Shown in pieces: positions 52,676 through 62,179 of a DNA stretch of 64,000 bases. The DNA is from Pseudomonas sivasensis (GTDB lineage: Bacteria > Pseudomonadota > Gammaproteobacteria > Pseudomonadales > Pseudomonadaceae). The position numbers were made by a program, and so were the translations under genes. The stretch lies in the NCBI RefSeq assembly GCF_013778505.1, contig NZ_JAAOWU010000012.1, forward strand, positions 1-64,000, given 5' to 3'. The notes beneath the pieces are model-generated. The model searched no databases. It saw only the letters and a program-made list of their open reading frames with translations, and was not told the DNA's origin. Numbering within the stretch: position 1 is the stretch's first letter; every line of letters starts with the position of its first letter.

Positions 52676-54124
52676 TCACCGCTGACAGGCATTGATCGGC
52701 GGTACTCGCCGACGCCAGGGTTGCGCACGCTCCAACTGCGCAGCAAGGGCGAACAGCGTACTTTCCTCGCCAAAACGGCCCGCGAAGTGGGCGCCCATCG
52801 GCAGGCCGGCGGCGCTCCAGTACAGCGGCACCGACATCGCCGGTTGCCCGCTGGCGTTGAACAACGCGGTAAACGGTGAGTAGCTGTGAAACTGCTCAAT
52901 CAGTTCATCCAGGCTCAAGCGGTCGTCCTGCACATCCAGCTCGCCAATCGGTGCCGGCTCACGGGCCAGGGTCGGCGTGAGGATCAGGTCGTATTCCTGC
53001 ATGAACATCGCCAACTGCCGGCCCAAGCCATGAATCCATTCCACCGCGCCCGCGTAATGGGCCCCGCTGACATCGCCCTTGCTGCGCAAAATGATCCGGG
53101 TGCGCGCCTCAAGCTCCTCGGGCTGCACCGCAAAGCCGCGCATCTGTCCCAGCACGTCGAGATAGTGACGGGTACTGGCGCCAATGATGGTGAAGACCTG
53201 ATCGAGAAATTCCGGCAGTGACACCGGCAACTTCACCGGCTCAACCCGATGGCCCAGGGATTGGCACAATCTGGCGGCCTCCTGCACCGATGCCAGCGCT
53301 TCGCTGGACGTCGGCCAAGGCCCGAGTTGCTCCACCAGTGCGATGCGCAGCGGCTTTGGGTCGCGCTGTAACGCCGAAACATAGGGCTGCGCCTGCACCG
53401 GTGCGGCATAGGGTGCGCCGAGGTCGATCCCGGCCGTTGCATCCAACAAGGCGGCGCTGTCACGTACCGACAAGGTGATCCCATGGGGCGTGCCCATGCC
53501 GGCCCAGCCTTCGCCGACCATCGGCCCTGATGGCAACAACCCGCGACTGGGCTTAAGGCCAAACACCCCGCAGCAGGACGCCGGCACGCGCAAGGAGCCG
53601 CCGCCGTCGTTGCCATGGGCAAACGGGACGACACGCGCCGCCACCAAGGCGGCCGCGCCACCGCTGGAGCCGCCCGCACTGTGGCCGGTGTTCCAGGGGT
53701 TGCGTGTGGCGCCAAAGCGCGTGGACTCGGTGGAGTACGACGTGCCGAATTCGGGCGAGGTGCTGGTGCCGGCGATCACGCAACCGGCACGGCGCAAACG
53801 GGTCACCAGTTCGGCCTCAAAATCTGCGCGAAACCCTCCCAGTGCCTGGGAACCGTTGGTCATCGCCGCGCCGTTGACCGGCGAAAACAAGTCTTTGATC
53901 AAGGTCGGTACGCCCGCGAATACGCCGTGGCCGGGCTGCACGGTGCGTGCAGCTTCACGGGCCGATGTGTACAGCCTTTCGGCCACGGCATTGAGCTGCG
54001 GCTCGACCCACTCAATCCGGTCAATCACCGCTTCAAGCAACTCGCCGGGGTGCACTTCGCCACGGCGGACCCACTCGGCCAGGCCGGTGGCATCCTCGCT
54101 GTCCAACAGATTCTGGATGTTCAT
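52676..54124 (-). CDS. Amidase-signature hydrolase
   Basis: 482 residues of the amidase signature family. The Ser-cisSer-Lys triad is visible: Lys in TLIKDLFSP (about 75), cis-Ser in GGSSGGAAA (about 152), and Ser in GNDGGGSLRVPAS (about 176). Cuts an amide; substrate unknown. It lies 16 bases after the MFS gene and near the hpa genes, so an aryl-acetamide is one possibility (inference). Confidence 0.88.
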   Translation of the reverse strand: MNIQNLLDSEDATGLAEWVRRGEVHPGELLEAVIDRIEWVEPQLNAVAERLYTSAREAARTVQPGHGVFAGVPTLIKDLFSPVNGAAMTNGSQALGGFRADFEAELVTRLRRAGCVIAGTSTSPEFGTSYSTESTRFGATRNPWNTGHSAGGSSGGAAALVAARVVPFAHGNDGGGSLRVPASCCGVFGLKPSRGLLPSGPMVGEGWAGMGTPHGITLSVRDSAALLDATAGIDLGAPYAAPVQAQPYVSALQRDPKPLRIALVEQLGPWPTSSEALASVQEAARLCQSLGHRVEPVKLPVSLPEFLDQVFTIIGASTRHYLDVLGQMRGFAVQPEELEARTRIILRSKGDVSGAHYAGAVEWIHGLGRQLAMFMQEYDLILTPTLAREPAPIGELDVQDDRLSLDELIEQFHSYSPFTALFNASGQPAMSVPLYWSAAGLPMGAHFAGRFGEESTLFALAAQLERAQPWRRRVPPINACQR

Positions 54125-54140
54125 GTTTATCTCCTTTTAG

Positions 54141-55373
54141 TTACGAATGACTTGACCGGAAGGCACCCGGAGCCCCTTTACGTCGGGCGTGCAGGCCTGC
54201 CAGCGCCCAGATCGCCGCCGAGGCAAAGCTGGCCAGCGCCAGCCACTGGATGGAGGTGCGCAGGTCAACGGCGTAGACACTGAGCAGCGCCACCACCAGC
54301 GGGCTGACAAATTGGCCGAAATACAGGCAAGCCGTGAACCCGCCCAGGCCGCGCCCGCGCGTCCGGGCACTCAGGGCATTCATCACCGGCGCCATCACGT
54401 TGGGCACCAGCAGCCCGGCGCCCAGGCCGTGAATCAGCACCGCCACCAGCACCGCGATGTAGCTTTGCCCGCGCATCAGCAGCCACAGCCCCAACCCCAG
54501 CAGAGCCAGCAACAGCGCGTTGCAACCGACGATACCGAAGCGTCGACGCAGCAATGGCCAGGCCAGCGAACCGCCCAGGGTCGCGAGCAAACCCAAGCCC
54601 GCCGACAGCCCGATCAGCGTGCTAGAGGTCACTCCCAGGCCGACCAGCAGAATCGGGGCCTGGATCGGCACGATAAAACTCAGGACCATCCCGCTGAGAA
54701 TCAGCAGATAACCCAGTACCAACGGCACCACGGCTACCCTGCCCGGCTCGGGTTCGTCGAGGGACTGCGGGCGGCTAGCCGGTTCCCACAGCACCTTCAT
54801 CATCAGCGGCACCAACAGCAATGGCAGCAGGTACAGCAGGAACGGCAGGCGCCAGGAATGCTCGCCCAGCGCGCCGCCCACCACAAAGAACAGCGAGCCC
54901 ACCAGGCCGATGGTTACTACCTGCCGATTGATGTAACGCAGCCGTTCCTCACCGTGCCAATAGTCGGCAATCAAGGTGGCGCAACAGGTCATCACGGCGG
55001 CTTCGGCGCAGCCGAACAACAGGCGCACGCCCACGATGGCCTGCAAGTTATCCAGCAGTGCCGGTAAGGCGCCGAGCACGGCGTATAACAAGGTCGCGAT
55101 GACCAGCAACGCCTTGCGCCCGACCCGGTCGGCCAACCAGCCGGCCAACGGCGCGCACAGTGCAATCGCCAGCGCCGGCCCGGTGACCGCCAAGGGCACC
55201 AGCAAGTCGGCGCGCGGCTCCAGCGGACCAAACGTGGCGCCAAGCTTGGGCAGGATCGGCGCAACCATGACCGCGCCCATGATCGTCAGGCTGCTGCCGA
55301 GCATCAGCACCAACCCTTCACGGCGCCCGCTGGCTTGCCGGGGTGGTGCGTATTCAGAACGTGATGGATTCAT
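54141..55373 (-). CDS. MFS transporter
   Basis: 410 residues, about 12 transmembrane helices; GWLADRVGRKALLV is the loop 2-3 motif. Probably uptake or export of the compound handled by the amidase. ATG 55373 (MNPSRSEY). It starts 10 bases after the SphA-like gene ends. Confidence 0.83.
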   Translation of the reverse strand: MNPSRSEYAPPRQASGRREGLVLMLGSSLTIMGAVMVAPILPKLGATFGPLEPRADLLVPLAVTGPALAIALCAPLAGWLADRVGRKALLVIATLLYAVLGALPALLDNLQAIVGVRLLFGCAEAAVMTCCATLIADYWHGEERLRYINRQVVTIGLVGSLFFVVGGALGEHSWRLPFLLYLLPLLLVPLMMKVLWEPASRPQSLDEPEPGRVAVVPLVLGYLLILSGMVLSFIVPIQAPILLVGLGVTSSTLIGLSAGLGLLATLGGSLAWPLLRRRFGIVGCNALLLALLGLGLWLLMRGQSYIAVLVAVLIHGLGAGLLVPNVMAPVMNALSARTRGRGLGGFTACLYFGQFVSPLVVALLSVYAVDLRTSIQWLALASFASAAIWALAGLHARRKGAPGAFRSSHS

Positions 55374-55383
55374 GGCCAGCCCC

Positions 55384-56316
55384 TTAAAAGCTTTGAGAAA
55401 TGCGCAGCGCCACGGTGTAACCCTCGGCACGGTTGCGCGCGTCGGTTTCCTTGTAGGCATGCAGCCAGACCGGTGGCAGGCCCGGCTTGAAGTAACTCAC
55501 CGCCGGCCCCACTGCCAGCACCCGTGCCCGGTTGCCCGACTGCAACCCTGGCGCATCGTCATCGCTGAACTGGCGGTAGTAATAACCGCCCAGGCCCAAC
55601 GTCCACGGGCCGATGTGCTGGCCCACGGCAAACTCGTGGCGGTACTCGACACCGTTTTTGTAATCGGTTGCGGGGTTGCGGGTGTTGACGTCGACTTCAA
55701 AGCTTGAGGAAACCTCGAAGCCACTGTCGGTGAGGTAGGTGGCGTTGACGATCGGCGAGAACGTCCAGTGATTGAGACCGGGGGAAACCAGACGGTTCTT
55801 GTCGTAGTCACCGGTAGGCGCCTGGATCTGCAATTGGGTGTTGATGAACAGATTCGGCGATGGGTTCCATTGCAGGATCACCGGCAGGAATTGCACATCG
55901 GCCAGTCGAAACGGATCAGCCTCCAGGCTCAGCGGCCCAATGGGGGTCGGCACCTTGACGGAAGCGTCCATCTTGAAAAACGGCACCACCACGCCAAACC
56001 CATAGTGGGCGCCCAGTACAGTGTGATCAGTCATGCGCATATAGGCGACGCCAATCGACAAGACGTCCAACGAGAAGTGGTTGTCGATCGAACGGCCGTT
56101 GCGGTCCTTCTGCACATTGGCCGAGTAGAACGCCGTACGCAGCCCGATGGTGCCGAACGGCGTGGCCGGTGGCATCATCCCCGCGCCGAAGTCATACACG
56201 CCGACCGCCGTGGTCGGCGCGCCGTTCTCGGTCGCCTGGACGCCGGCGCAGCAACCGAGCAGCCCCAGGGTGAACAACGTCTTGCGTGCAGCGCTTGCGT
56301 TATTGTTATTGCTCAT
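55384..56316 (-). CDS. SphA-like outer-membrane protein (phenol-degradation MetA family)
   Basis: 310 residues with a signal peptide (about 1-27, ending VQA) and beta-barrel-like alternation; matches the PF13557-type 'meta-pathway phenol degradation' family seen in many aromatic-compound clusters. SphA proteins bind or pass hydrophobic substrates (for example sphingosine in P. aeruginosa). ATG 56316. Linked to the MFS and amidase genes. Confidence 0.75.
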   Translation of the reverse strand: MSNNNNASAARKTLFTLGLLGCCAGVQATENGAPTTAVGVYDFGAGMMPPATPFGTIGLRTAFYSANVQKDRNGRSIDNHFSLDVLSIGVAYMRMTDHTVLGAHYGFGVVVPFFKMDASVKVPTPIGPLSLEADPFRLADVQFLPVILQWNPSPNLFINTQLQIQAPTGDYDKNRLVSPGLNHWTFSPIVNATYLTDSGFEVSSSFEVDVNTRNPATDYKNGVEYRHEFAVGQHIGPWTLGLGGYYYRQFSDDDAPGLQSGNRARVLAVGPAVSYFKPGLPPVWLHAYKETDARNRAEGYTVALRISQSF

Positions 56317-56384
56317 CGAATGCCCCTCCCAGCAAGTGGTGTGGGTCATCCTAGGCAGCAGCGCCGTGGGCGGGTTATCCGTTT

Positions 56385-57377
56385 TCAGCAGAGTTGCGTA
56401 CGGCGCAGGGTCTGTGAAGGGGTTTCACCAAACAGGGTGCGATAGTCACCGGAGAAGCGGCTCAAATGCCAGAACCCCCAGCGTGCCGCGACGTCCTGTA
56501 CGTTCAGGGATTGGGTGCTCATTCGCAGTTCACGACGCACTGCATTGAGGCGCAACGCACGCAAATACGCCACCGGATTGATCCCCAGGGTTTCCTGGAA
56601 ACAATATTGGAGTTTGCGCCGGCTGGCGCCGATGTGGTTACACAGGTCGAGGATCGACAACGGCTCGTCGAGGTGACTCAGCGCGTATTCCCGTGCGCGG
56701 TCGACCATCCTTTTGCGCGCGGTGGGGTTGAGCGGTGGCGCGTGATCCGGCGCAATCAGCTCAAGCACGTGCAGCATCACCGAATCCCGCAGGCCACGGC
56801 GGATCGAATCGTGTCCCAGCAACGCATCCCGCGCTTGCTCGGAGCCGGACAGTGCCTCGAACAGCGCCGCGAGTTCAGCCTGCACAGACGAGTCACCCAA
56901 GCGGTAACACTTGGGAAGATCGGTAATTCGAAAGTGGCTGCCCTGACGCTCCAGCACATGCTCAAGGACGTGCTCGTCAATGGCCACACTGAGCAAATCC
57001 AGGTGTTGGGGAGTGTGCAACTCAGGAAGATGCTCACCGTGGGCGACCAACAGGCTTGGCTCATGGATCGGATGCCCCGAGCAATACACCGGGCCATCGG
57101 CACTCAAGGGGATGCTGAAAGTGATCGCGCCTTTCCACGCCATGCCACTTTTGATCATGGCCTGATTAGAGCGGTCGCGGGCCAATTGCATCCAGTCCGA
57201 CCGGAACGCCACCAACTCCCCTTCAAAGGCCCCCGCAGACACTTGATCGTAGCGAACCTGCCAGCCGTGCATATTGCGAGCGTGCTCGTCGATATCGCGG
57301 GTCAGAAAACGTTGGAGCGCTGGCGCCCCTCGGGCAACCACCGCGGCCTCAGGCATCAGCACATTATTGTTGTTCAT
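56385..57377 (-). CDS. AraC-family regulator
   Basis: 330 residues with C-terminal AraC domain (EPLSILDLCNHIGASRRKLQ and ARWGFWHLSRFSGDYRTLFG). The N-terminal half is of the type that senses an aromatic or lipid-like ligand. ATG 57377 (MNNNNVLMPEA). Upstream of the SphA-MFS-amidase genes, which it probably controls. Confidence 0.85.
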   Translation of the reverse strand: MNNNNVLMPEAAVVARGAPALQRFLTRDIDEHARNMHGWQVRYDQVSAGAFEGELVAFRSDWMQLARDRSNQAMIKSGMAWKGAITFSIPLSADGPVYCSGHPIHEPSLLVAHGEHLPELHTPQHLDLLSVAIDEHVLEHVLERQGSHFRITDLPKCYRLGDSSVQAELAALFEALSGSEQARDALLGHDSIRRGLRDSVMLHVLELIAPDHAPPLNPTARKRMVDRAREYALSHLDEPLSILDLCNHIGASRRKLQYCFQETLGINPVAYLRALRLNAVRRELRMSTQSLNVQDVAARWGFWHLSRFSGDYRTLFGETPSQTLRRTQLC

Positions 57378-57530
57378 GGACCCAACCTTTTTCAGTTGCA
57401 AGGCTTACCGGTCAGGTACGAGGCAAGTTCCATTCCGAACTCAGGTGATGCGGCACATTTGTGCCGAAAACGGATAGCGATCGGTGCTGCGCGGGGCGAA
57501 CACATTCACTTATTAACTAAATTTAGCCCA

Positions 57531-57953
57531 TCAAGGCTTTATGTTTTTCAGCTCGTTGAGCAAACCCAGCAGCTGCTCCATTTTTTCCGCGCCAAACTGT
57601 TCCTCGATTTTCTGGTAGTTGCTTTCCATGCCTTCACTCATGGAAACGAAGCACTGCTGGCCGCGTTCGGTGAGGGCGACGAACACGCGGCGCTGATCCT
57701 GGCTGGACTTCTGCCGACGCACCAGGCCGTCACGCTCCAGGCGACTCAGCACGCCAGTCATGCTCGGTTTGAGAATGCATGCCTGCTGGGCGAGTTGGTG
57801 GCTTTCAAGTTCACCCTGCTGGCGCAGTATGCGAATGACGCGCCACTGTTGTTCAGTCAGTTCGTGCTGGTTCAGGGCGGGTCGGAAAAAAGCCATTGCG
57901 GCTTCACGGGCTTGCAGCAAGGTCAGGGTCAGCGAAGGTCGGGGGTTGGCCAT
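57531..57953 (-). CDS. hpaR: MarR-type repressor HpaR
   Basis: 140 residues, MarR winged helix: ALNQHELTEQQWRVIRILRQ and MTGVLSRLERDGLVRRQKSS. Matches HpaR, repressor of the homoprotocatechuate meta-cleavage genes. ATG 57953 (MANPRPSL). Followed in the same direction by hpaA. Confidence 0.83.
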   Translation of the reverse strand: MANPRPSLTLTLLQAREAAMAFFRPALNQHELTEQQWRVIRILRQQGELESHQLAQQACILKPSMTGVLSRLERDGLVRRQKSSQDQRRVFVALTERGQQCFVSMSEGMESNYQKIEEQFGAEKMEQLLGLLNELKNIKP

Positions 57954-58136
57954 ATCGGCACCACTTGAGGGGGCGAGTCGGCAGCTTAGTGTCGCCGGCC
58001 TGTCCGTGCAAGCCGCGCGCAAGCCTGTGAAAAGTGCAATCGGTTCCGTGTAAAAGCCATTCTGTCGCACCGCTGCGCTGGTCATGCTGATCCGTACAAG
58101 ATCAACAAGATCAAGGCGCAGTTCCCCATGCCTGTC

Positions 58137-59042
58137 TCAACGCAGCCCCAATTGTCGCTGGCGGTACTCCCCCGGAGTGAGCTGTGCGTAGCGCTGGAAA
58201 AACCGACTGAAGTAGGCCGGGTCCTTGAAGCCGAGCTGGTAGCAGATCTCGTTGGCGGAGCTGCCCGTGAACATCAGCAGCCGCTTGGCCTCCTGCATGA
58301 GCCGCTCCAGGATCAGGCGCTTGGACGGCAGGTCGGCGATGCGCCGGCACACATCGTTGAGTCGCGCCTCGGTCACCCCGATGCCTTGCGCATACCGGGA
58401 CAAGGGCCAGTGTTGCTGGTAGTGCGCTTCGATCAGCTCGTTGAAACGGTGGAAAATCCTCAAGTCTTCGTGCCGCGCAGGCGTGGCTTTCAGCGAGTGG
58501 GAGCACAGCCGCAGCAGGCTGATCATGATCAAGCGCGTCAGGCTGTCCAGGGCCGCACTGTGCCCTGGGCGCTGGGCCTCGACCTCTGCACTGAGTTCCT
58601 CGAACAGAAAATCCAATCGACGGATTTCACTCGCGTCATGCAGGCCCAACTGCGCCAGCGCCACGCACGCGGCCGGGAGTTGCGCGCCCGCCGGCGCCAG
58701 GCTGGGATCAGCATCGATCAGTTGCCAGACCAGTTGCTGGCGCACCGTCAACACATGCCCGTCACTGTCGGCCTCGGTCACAAAGGAGTGCGGCACCGTG
58801 GGCGGCGTGAGAAAGAACATCGGCCCGGACTCGACGTATTGCTGGTCGTCCAGGTACACCCGCACCGTACCGCTTTTCACGTAGTGAACCTGGAAGAACC
58901 GGTCGTGCCGGTGAATCGGCATGTTGCGCCCGAAGAAACCCGCGAGGTTGGCCAGCCGGTCGTAGTGGACCTGCGCGTCGCTGTAGCGCTGGTCGTACAC
59001 CTGGCCAATGTTGATGTTGGGAATGGGTTGTCGGTCGGTCAT
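58137..59042 (-). CDS. hpaA: AraC-type activator HpaA
   Basis: 301 residues: cupin-like N-terminal sensor (HRHDRFFQVHYVKSGTVRVY, about 50-70) and C-terminal AraC domain (ANEICYQLGFKDPAYFSRFF). HpaA activates 4-hydroxyphenylacetate hydroxylase and meta-pathway genes. Divergent from hpaG1. Confidence 0.83.
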   Translation of the reverse strand: MTDRQPIPNINIGQVYDQRYSDAQVHYDRLANLAGFFGRNMPIHRHDRFFQVHYVKSGTVRVYLDDQQYVESGPMFFLTPPTVPHSFVTEADSDGHVLTVRQQLVWQLIDADPSLAPAGAQLPAACVALAQLGLHDASEIRRLDFLFEELSAEVEAQRPGHSAALDSLTRLIMISLLRLCSHSLKATPARHEDLRIFHRFNELIEAHYQQHWPLSRYAQGIGVTEARLNDVCRRIADLPSKRLILERLMQEAKRLLMFTGSSANEICYQLGFKDPAYFSRFFQRYAQLTPGEYRQRQLGLR

Positions 59043-59223
59043 CGCACGCTACTCATTTTTATTCTGATTGCCGGGGTGCTGCCACGCTCATCCTGCACCG
59101 ATTTGGGCAGCGCAACCAACGCGAGAACAGTCTGCCACGCTTGACGATAGTTAACATCTTAATTATAACTGTTAACACATTAACAATATTCAGAGCCTTC
59201 CCATGGCTCTGCCAGGAGAAAGC

Positions 59224-59883
59224 ATGAGCCATGCCTTGCATGACGTCGCGACCGGCACTCTTTTCGGTGTGGCGCTCAACTACCAAGGGCTGCTGAAACA
59301 GCGCCTCGCCGAATTCGAACAGCCGCCATATCAGAAGCCGCCGGTCAAACCGGTGCTGTTTATCAAGACGCCCAATACGCGCAATCAGCACCGTGCAGCG
59401 GTGGTGCATCCAGGCCAGGGCGAGCGCCTGCAACCCGGCCCAGCCCTGGGCGTGGTGATGGGCAAGAGCGCCAGCCGCGTCAGCCAGGGCGACGCGCTCG
59501 ATTACGTTGCCGGATTCACCGTCATCAATGAATTCAGCCTGCCGGAAGACAGCTACTACCGCCCCGCCGTCAAAGCCAAATGCCGGGATGGTTTTTGTGC
59601 CGTCGGGCCCGAATTGATCCCTACGGCCCAAGTCACTGACCCGCACAGCCTGGCGATCACGCTGTACGTCAACGGCGAGATTCGCCAGCAAAACACCACG
59701 GCTAACTTCGTGCGCAACATTCCTTTGCTCATCGCCGAAATCAGCGAGTTCATGACCCTGCACGCTGGCGATGTGTTGATCACTGGCACTCCGGAAGGTC
59801 GCGTGGATGTGCTGCCGGGTGACACCGTCGAAGTCGAAATCAGCGGTTTGGGCCGCCTCGTCAACCACGTCGTGGCCGAGTAA
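59224..59883 (+). CDS. hpaG1: Homoprotocatechuate isomerase/decarboxylase, N-terminal-type subunit HpaG1
   Basis: 219 residues of the FAH superfamily (LFGVALNYQGLLKQ, FIKTPNTRNQ, ITGTPEGRVDVLPGD). In many pseudomonads HpaG is two genes; it isomerises and decarboxylates the meta-cleavage product. ATG 59224 with AGGAG. Eleven bases before hpaG2. Confidence 0.87.
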   Translation: MSHALHDVATGTLFGVALNYQGLLKQRLAEFEQPPYQKPPVKPVLFIKTPNTRNQHRAAVVHPGQGERLQPGPALGVVMGKSASRVSQGDALDYVAGFTVINEFSLPEDSYYRPAVKAKCRDGFCAVGPELIPTAQVTDPHSLAITLYVNGEIRQQNTTANFVRNIPLLIAEISEFMTLHAGDVLITGTPEGRVDVLPGDTVEVEISGLGRLVNHVVAE

Positions 59884-59894
59884 CAGGAGCTTCC

Positions 59895-60665
59895 ATGAAA
59901 CACGCCCGTATCCAGTTTGAAGGCGAAGTGCACCTCGCCCATGTCGAAGACCACAACGCCGTGCGCCTGGCCGATGGCCGCCTGCTGGCCGAACATCAAG
60001 TGCAATGGCTGCCACCGGCCACAGGCAGCATGTTTGCCCTGGGCCTGAACTATGCCGATCACGCCGCCGAGCTGGCGTTCACGCCGCCGACCGAGCCGCT
60101 GGCCTTCATTAAGTCTCCAGGCACTTACACCGGTCACAACCAAGTGACATGGCGCCCGGACAACGTCGCCTACATGCACTACGAGTGCGAGCTGGTGGCC
60201 GTCATTGGCAAGCCCGCGCGCAACGTCAAGCGCGAAGACGCCCTGGACTACGTGGCGGGCTACACGGTGTGCAACGACTACGCGATTCGCGACTACCTGG
60301 AAAACTACTACCGCCCCAACCTGCGGGTGAAAAACCGCGACGCCACCACGCCTGTCGGCCCGTGGATCGTCGATGTGGCCGATGTGCCAGACCCAAGCAA
60401 CCTGACCCTGCGCACGTGGATCAACGGTGAACTGCGCCAGGAAGGCAGTACCAGAGACATGATTTTCGACATCCCCTACCTGATCGAATACCTGTCCAGC
60501 TTCATGACCTTGCAGCCCGGCGACATGATCGCCACCGGCACGCCGGAAGGCCTGGCCGACGTGGTGCCCGGTGATGAAGTGATCGTGGAAGTCGAAGGCG
60601 TCGGCCGCCTGGTCAATCGAATTGTCAGCGAAGCGGCGTTCTTCAACGCCCGTAAAGAGGCTTGA
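59895..60665 (+). CDS. hpaG2: Homoprotocatechuate isomerase/decarboxylase, C-terminal-type subunit HpaG2
   Basis: 256 residues, FAH family: MFALGLNYADHAAELAF, FIKSPGTYTGHNQVTWRPDN, MIATGTPEGLADVVPGDEV. Partner of HpaG1 in the same operon. Its end is a few bases from the hpaE start. Confidence 0.9.
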   Translation: MKHARIQFEGEVHLAHVEDHNAVRLADGRLLAEHQVQWLPPATGSMFALGLNYADHAAELAFTPPTEPLAFIKSPGTYTGHNQVTWRPDNVAYMHYECELVAVIGKPARNVKREDALDYVAGYTVCNDYAIRDYLENYYRPNLRVKNRDATTPVGPWIVDVADVPDPSNLTLRTWINGELRQEGSTRDMIFDIPYLIEYLSSFMTLQPGDMIATGTPEGLADVVPGDEVIVEVEGVGRLVNRIVSEAAFFNARKEA

Positions 60666-60670
60666 GCAGC

Positions 60671-62131
60671 ATGATCAAACATTGGATCAACGGCCGTGAG
60701 GTCGAAAGTAAAGACGTGTTCGTTAACTACAACCCAGCCACCGGTGAAGCCATCGGCGAAGTCGCCAGCGGCGGTGCCGAGGAAGTCGCGCAAGCTGTGG
60801 CCGCCGCCAAGGAAGCCTTTCCCAAATGGGCTGGCACACCGGCCAAAGAGCGTGCGCGCTTGATGCGCAAGCTGGGCGAACTGATCGAACAGAACGTGCC
60901 GCACCTGGCCGAACTGGAAACCCTCGACACCGGCCTGCCGATTCACCAGACCAAAAACGTGCTGATCCCCCGCGCCTCGCACAACTTCGATTTCTTCGCC
61001 GAAGTCTGCACACGCATGGACGGGCACAGCTACCCGGTCGATGACCAGATGCTCAATTACACCCTGTACCAGCCAGTGGGTGTATGCGCGCTGGTCTCGC
61101 CGTGGAACGTGCCGTTCATGACGGCTACCTGGAAGACCGCGCCGTGTCTGGCGCTGGGCAATACTGCCGTACTGAAAATGTCTGAATTGTCGCCATTGAC
61201 CGCTAACGAACTGGGGCGCCTGGCCGTCGAAGCCGGCATCCCCAACGGCGTCTTGAACGTGATCCAAGGCTATGGCGCAACGGCGGGTGATGCGTTGGTG
61301 CGTCACCCGGACGTGCGCGCGATTTCCTTCACCGGCGGCACCGCCACCGGCAAGAAAATCATGCAGACCGCCGGCCTGAAAAAGTACTCCATGGAACTGG
61401 GTGGCAAGTCGCCGGTGCTGATCTTTGAGGATGCCGACCTGGAACGCGCCCTCGATGCCGCCCTGTTCACGATCTTCTCCCTCAATGGCGAGCGCTGCAC
61501 CGCCGGCAGCCGCATCTTTATCCAGGAAAGCGTCTATCCGCAGTTCGTCGCCGAGTTTGCTGCGCGCGCCAAACGCTTGATCGTCGGCGACCCGCAAGAC
61601 CCGAAAACCCAGGTCGGCTCGATGATCACCCAGGCCCACTACGACAAGGTCACCGGCTACATCAAGATCGGCCTCGAAGAGGGCGCCACCCTCCTCGCCG
61701 GCGGCCTCGAACGTCCGGCCAACTTGCCGGCGCACTTGAGCAAAGGCCAGTTCATCCAACCGACGGTGTTCGCTGACGTGAACAACAACATGCGTATTGC
61801 CCAGGAAGAAATCTTCGGCCCGGTGGTGTGCCTCATTCCCTTCAAGGACGAAGCCGAAGCCCTCAAACTGGCCAACGAAACCGACTATGGCCTGGCGTCG
61901 TACATCTGGACCCAGGACATCGGCAAGGCGCATCGTCTGGCCTATGGCATCGAAGCCGGGATGGTGTTCATCAACAGCCAGAACGTGCGCGACCTGCGTC
62001 AGCCGTTCGGCGGCGTGAAAGGCTCCGGCACCGGCCGTGAAGGCGGCCAGTACAGCTTCGAAGTGTTCGCCGAGATCAAGAATGTGTGCATCTCGATGGG
62101 CAGCCATCACATTCCACGCTGGGGCATTTGA
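60671..62131 (+). CDS. hpaE: 5-carboxymethyl-2-hydroxymuconate semialdehyde dehydrogenase HpaE
   Basis: 486-residue aldehyde dehydrogenase that oxidises the ring-cleavage product. Catalytic Cys in NGERCTAGSRI (about 280), general base in MELGGKSP, NAD site in GTATGKKIM. I prefer ATG 60671 over an in-frame TTG at 60662 that overlaps the hpaG2 stop. Confidence 0.93.
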   Translation: MIKHWINGREVESKDVFVNYNPATGEAIGEVASGGAEEVAQAVAAAKEAFPKWAGTPAKERARLMRKLGELIEQNVPHLAELETLDTGLPIHQTKNVLIPRASHNFDFFAEVCTRMDGHSYPVDDQMLNYTLYQPVGVCALVSPWNVPFMTATWKTAPCLALGNTAVLKMSELSPLTANELGRLAVEAGIPNGVLNVIQGYGATAGDALVRHPDVRAISFTGGTATGKKIMQTAGLKKYSMELGGKSPVLIFEDADLERALDAALFTIFSLNGERCTAGSRIFIQESVYPQFVAEFAARAKRLIVGDPQDPKTQVGSMITQAHYDKVTGYIKIGLEEGATLLAGGLERPANLPAHLSKGQFIQPTVFADVNNNMRIAQEEIFGPVVCLIPFKDEAEALKLANETDYGLASYIWTQDIGKAHRLAYGIEAGMVFINSQNVRDLRQPFGGVKGSGTGREGGQYSFEVFAEIKNVCISMGSHHIPRWGI

Positions 62132-62179
62132 GTCACACCAGCCCCCTAAGACAACAACAATAATTTCAGGAGAATCATC

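Noticed and set aside
56466..57968. 500-codon plus-strand frame opposite the AraC regulator and hpaR
   Set aside because: Shadow of two clear minus-strand regulators; no domain is recognisable.
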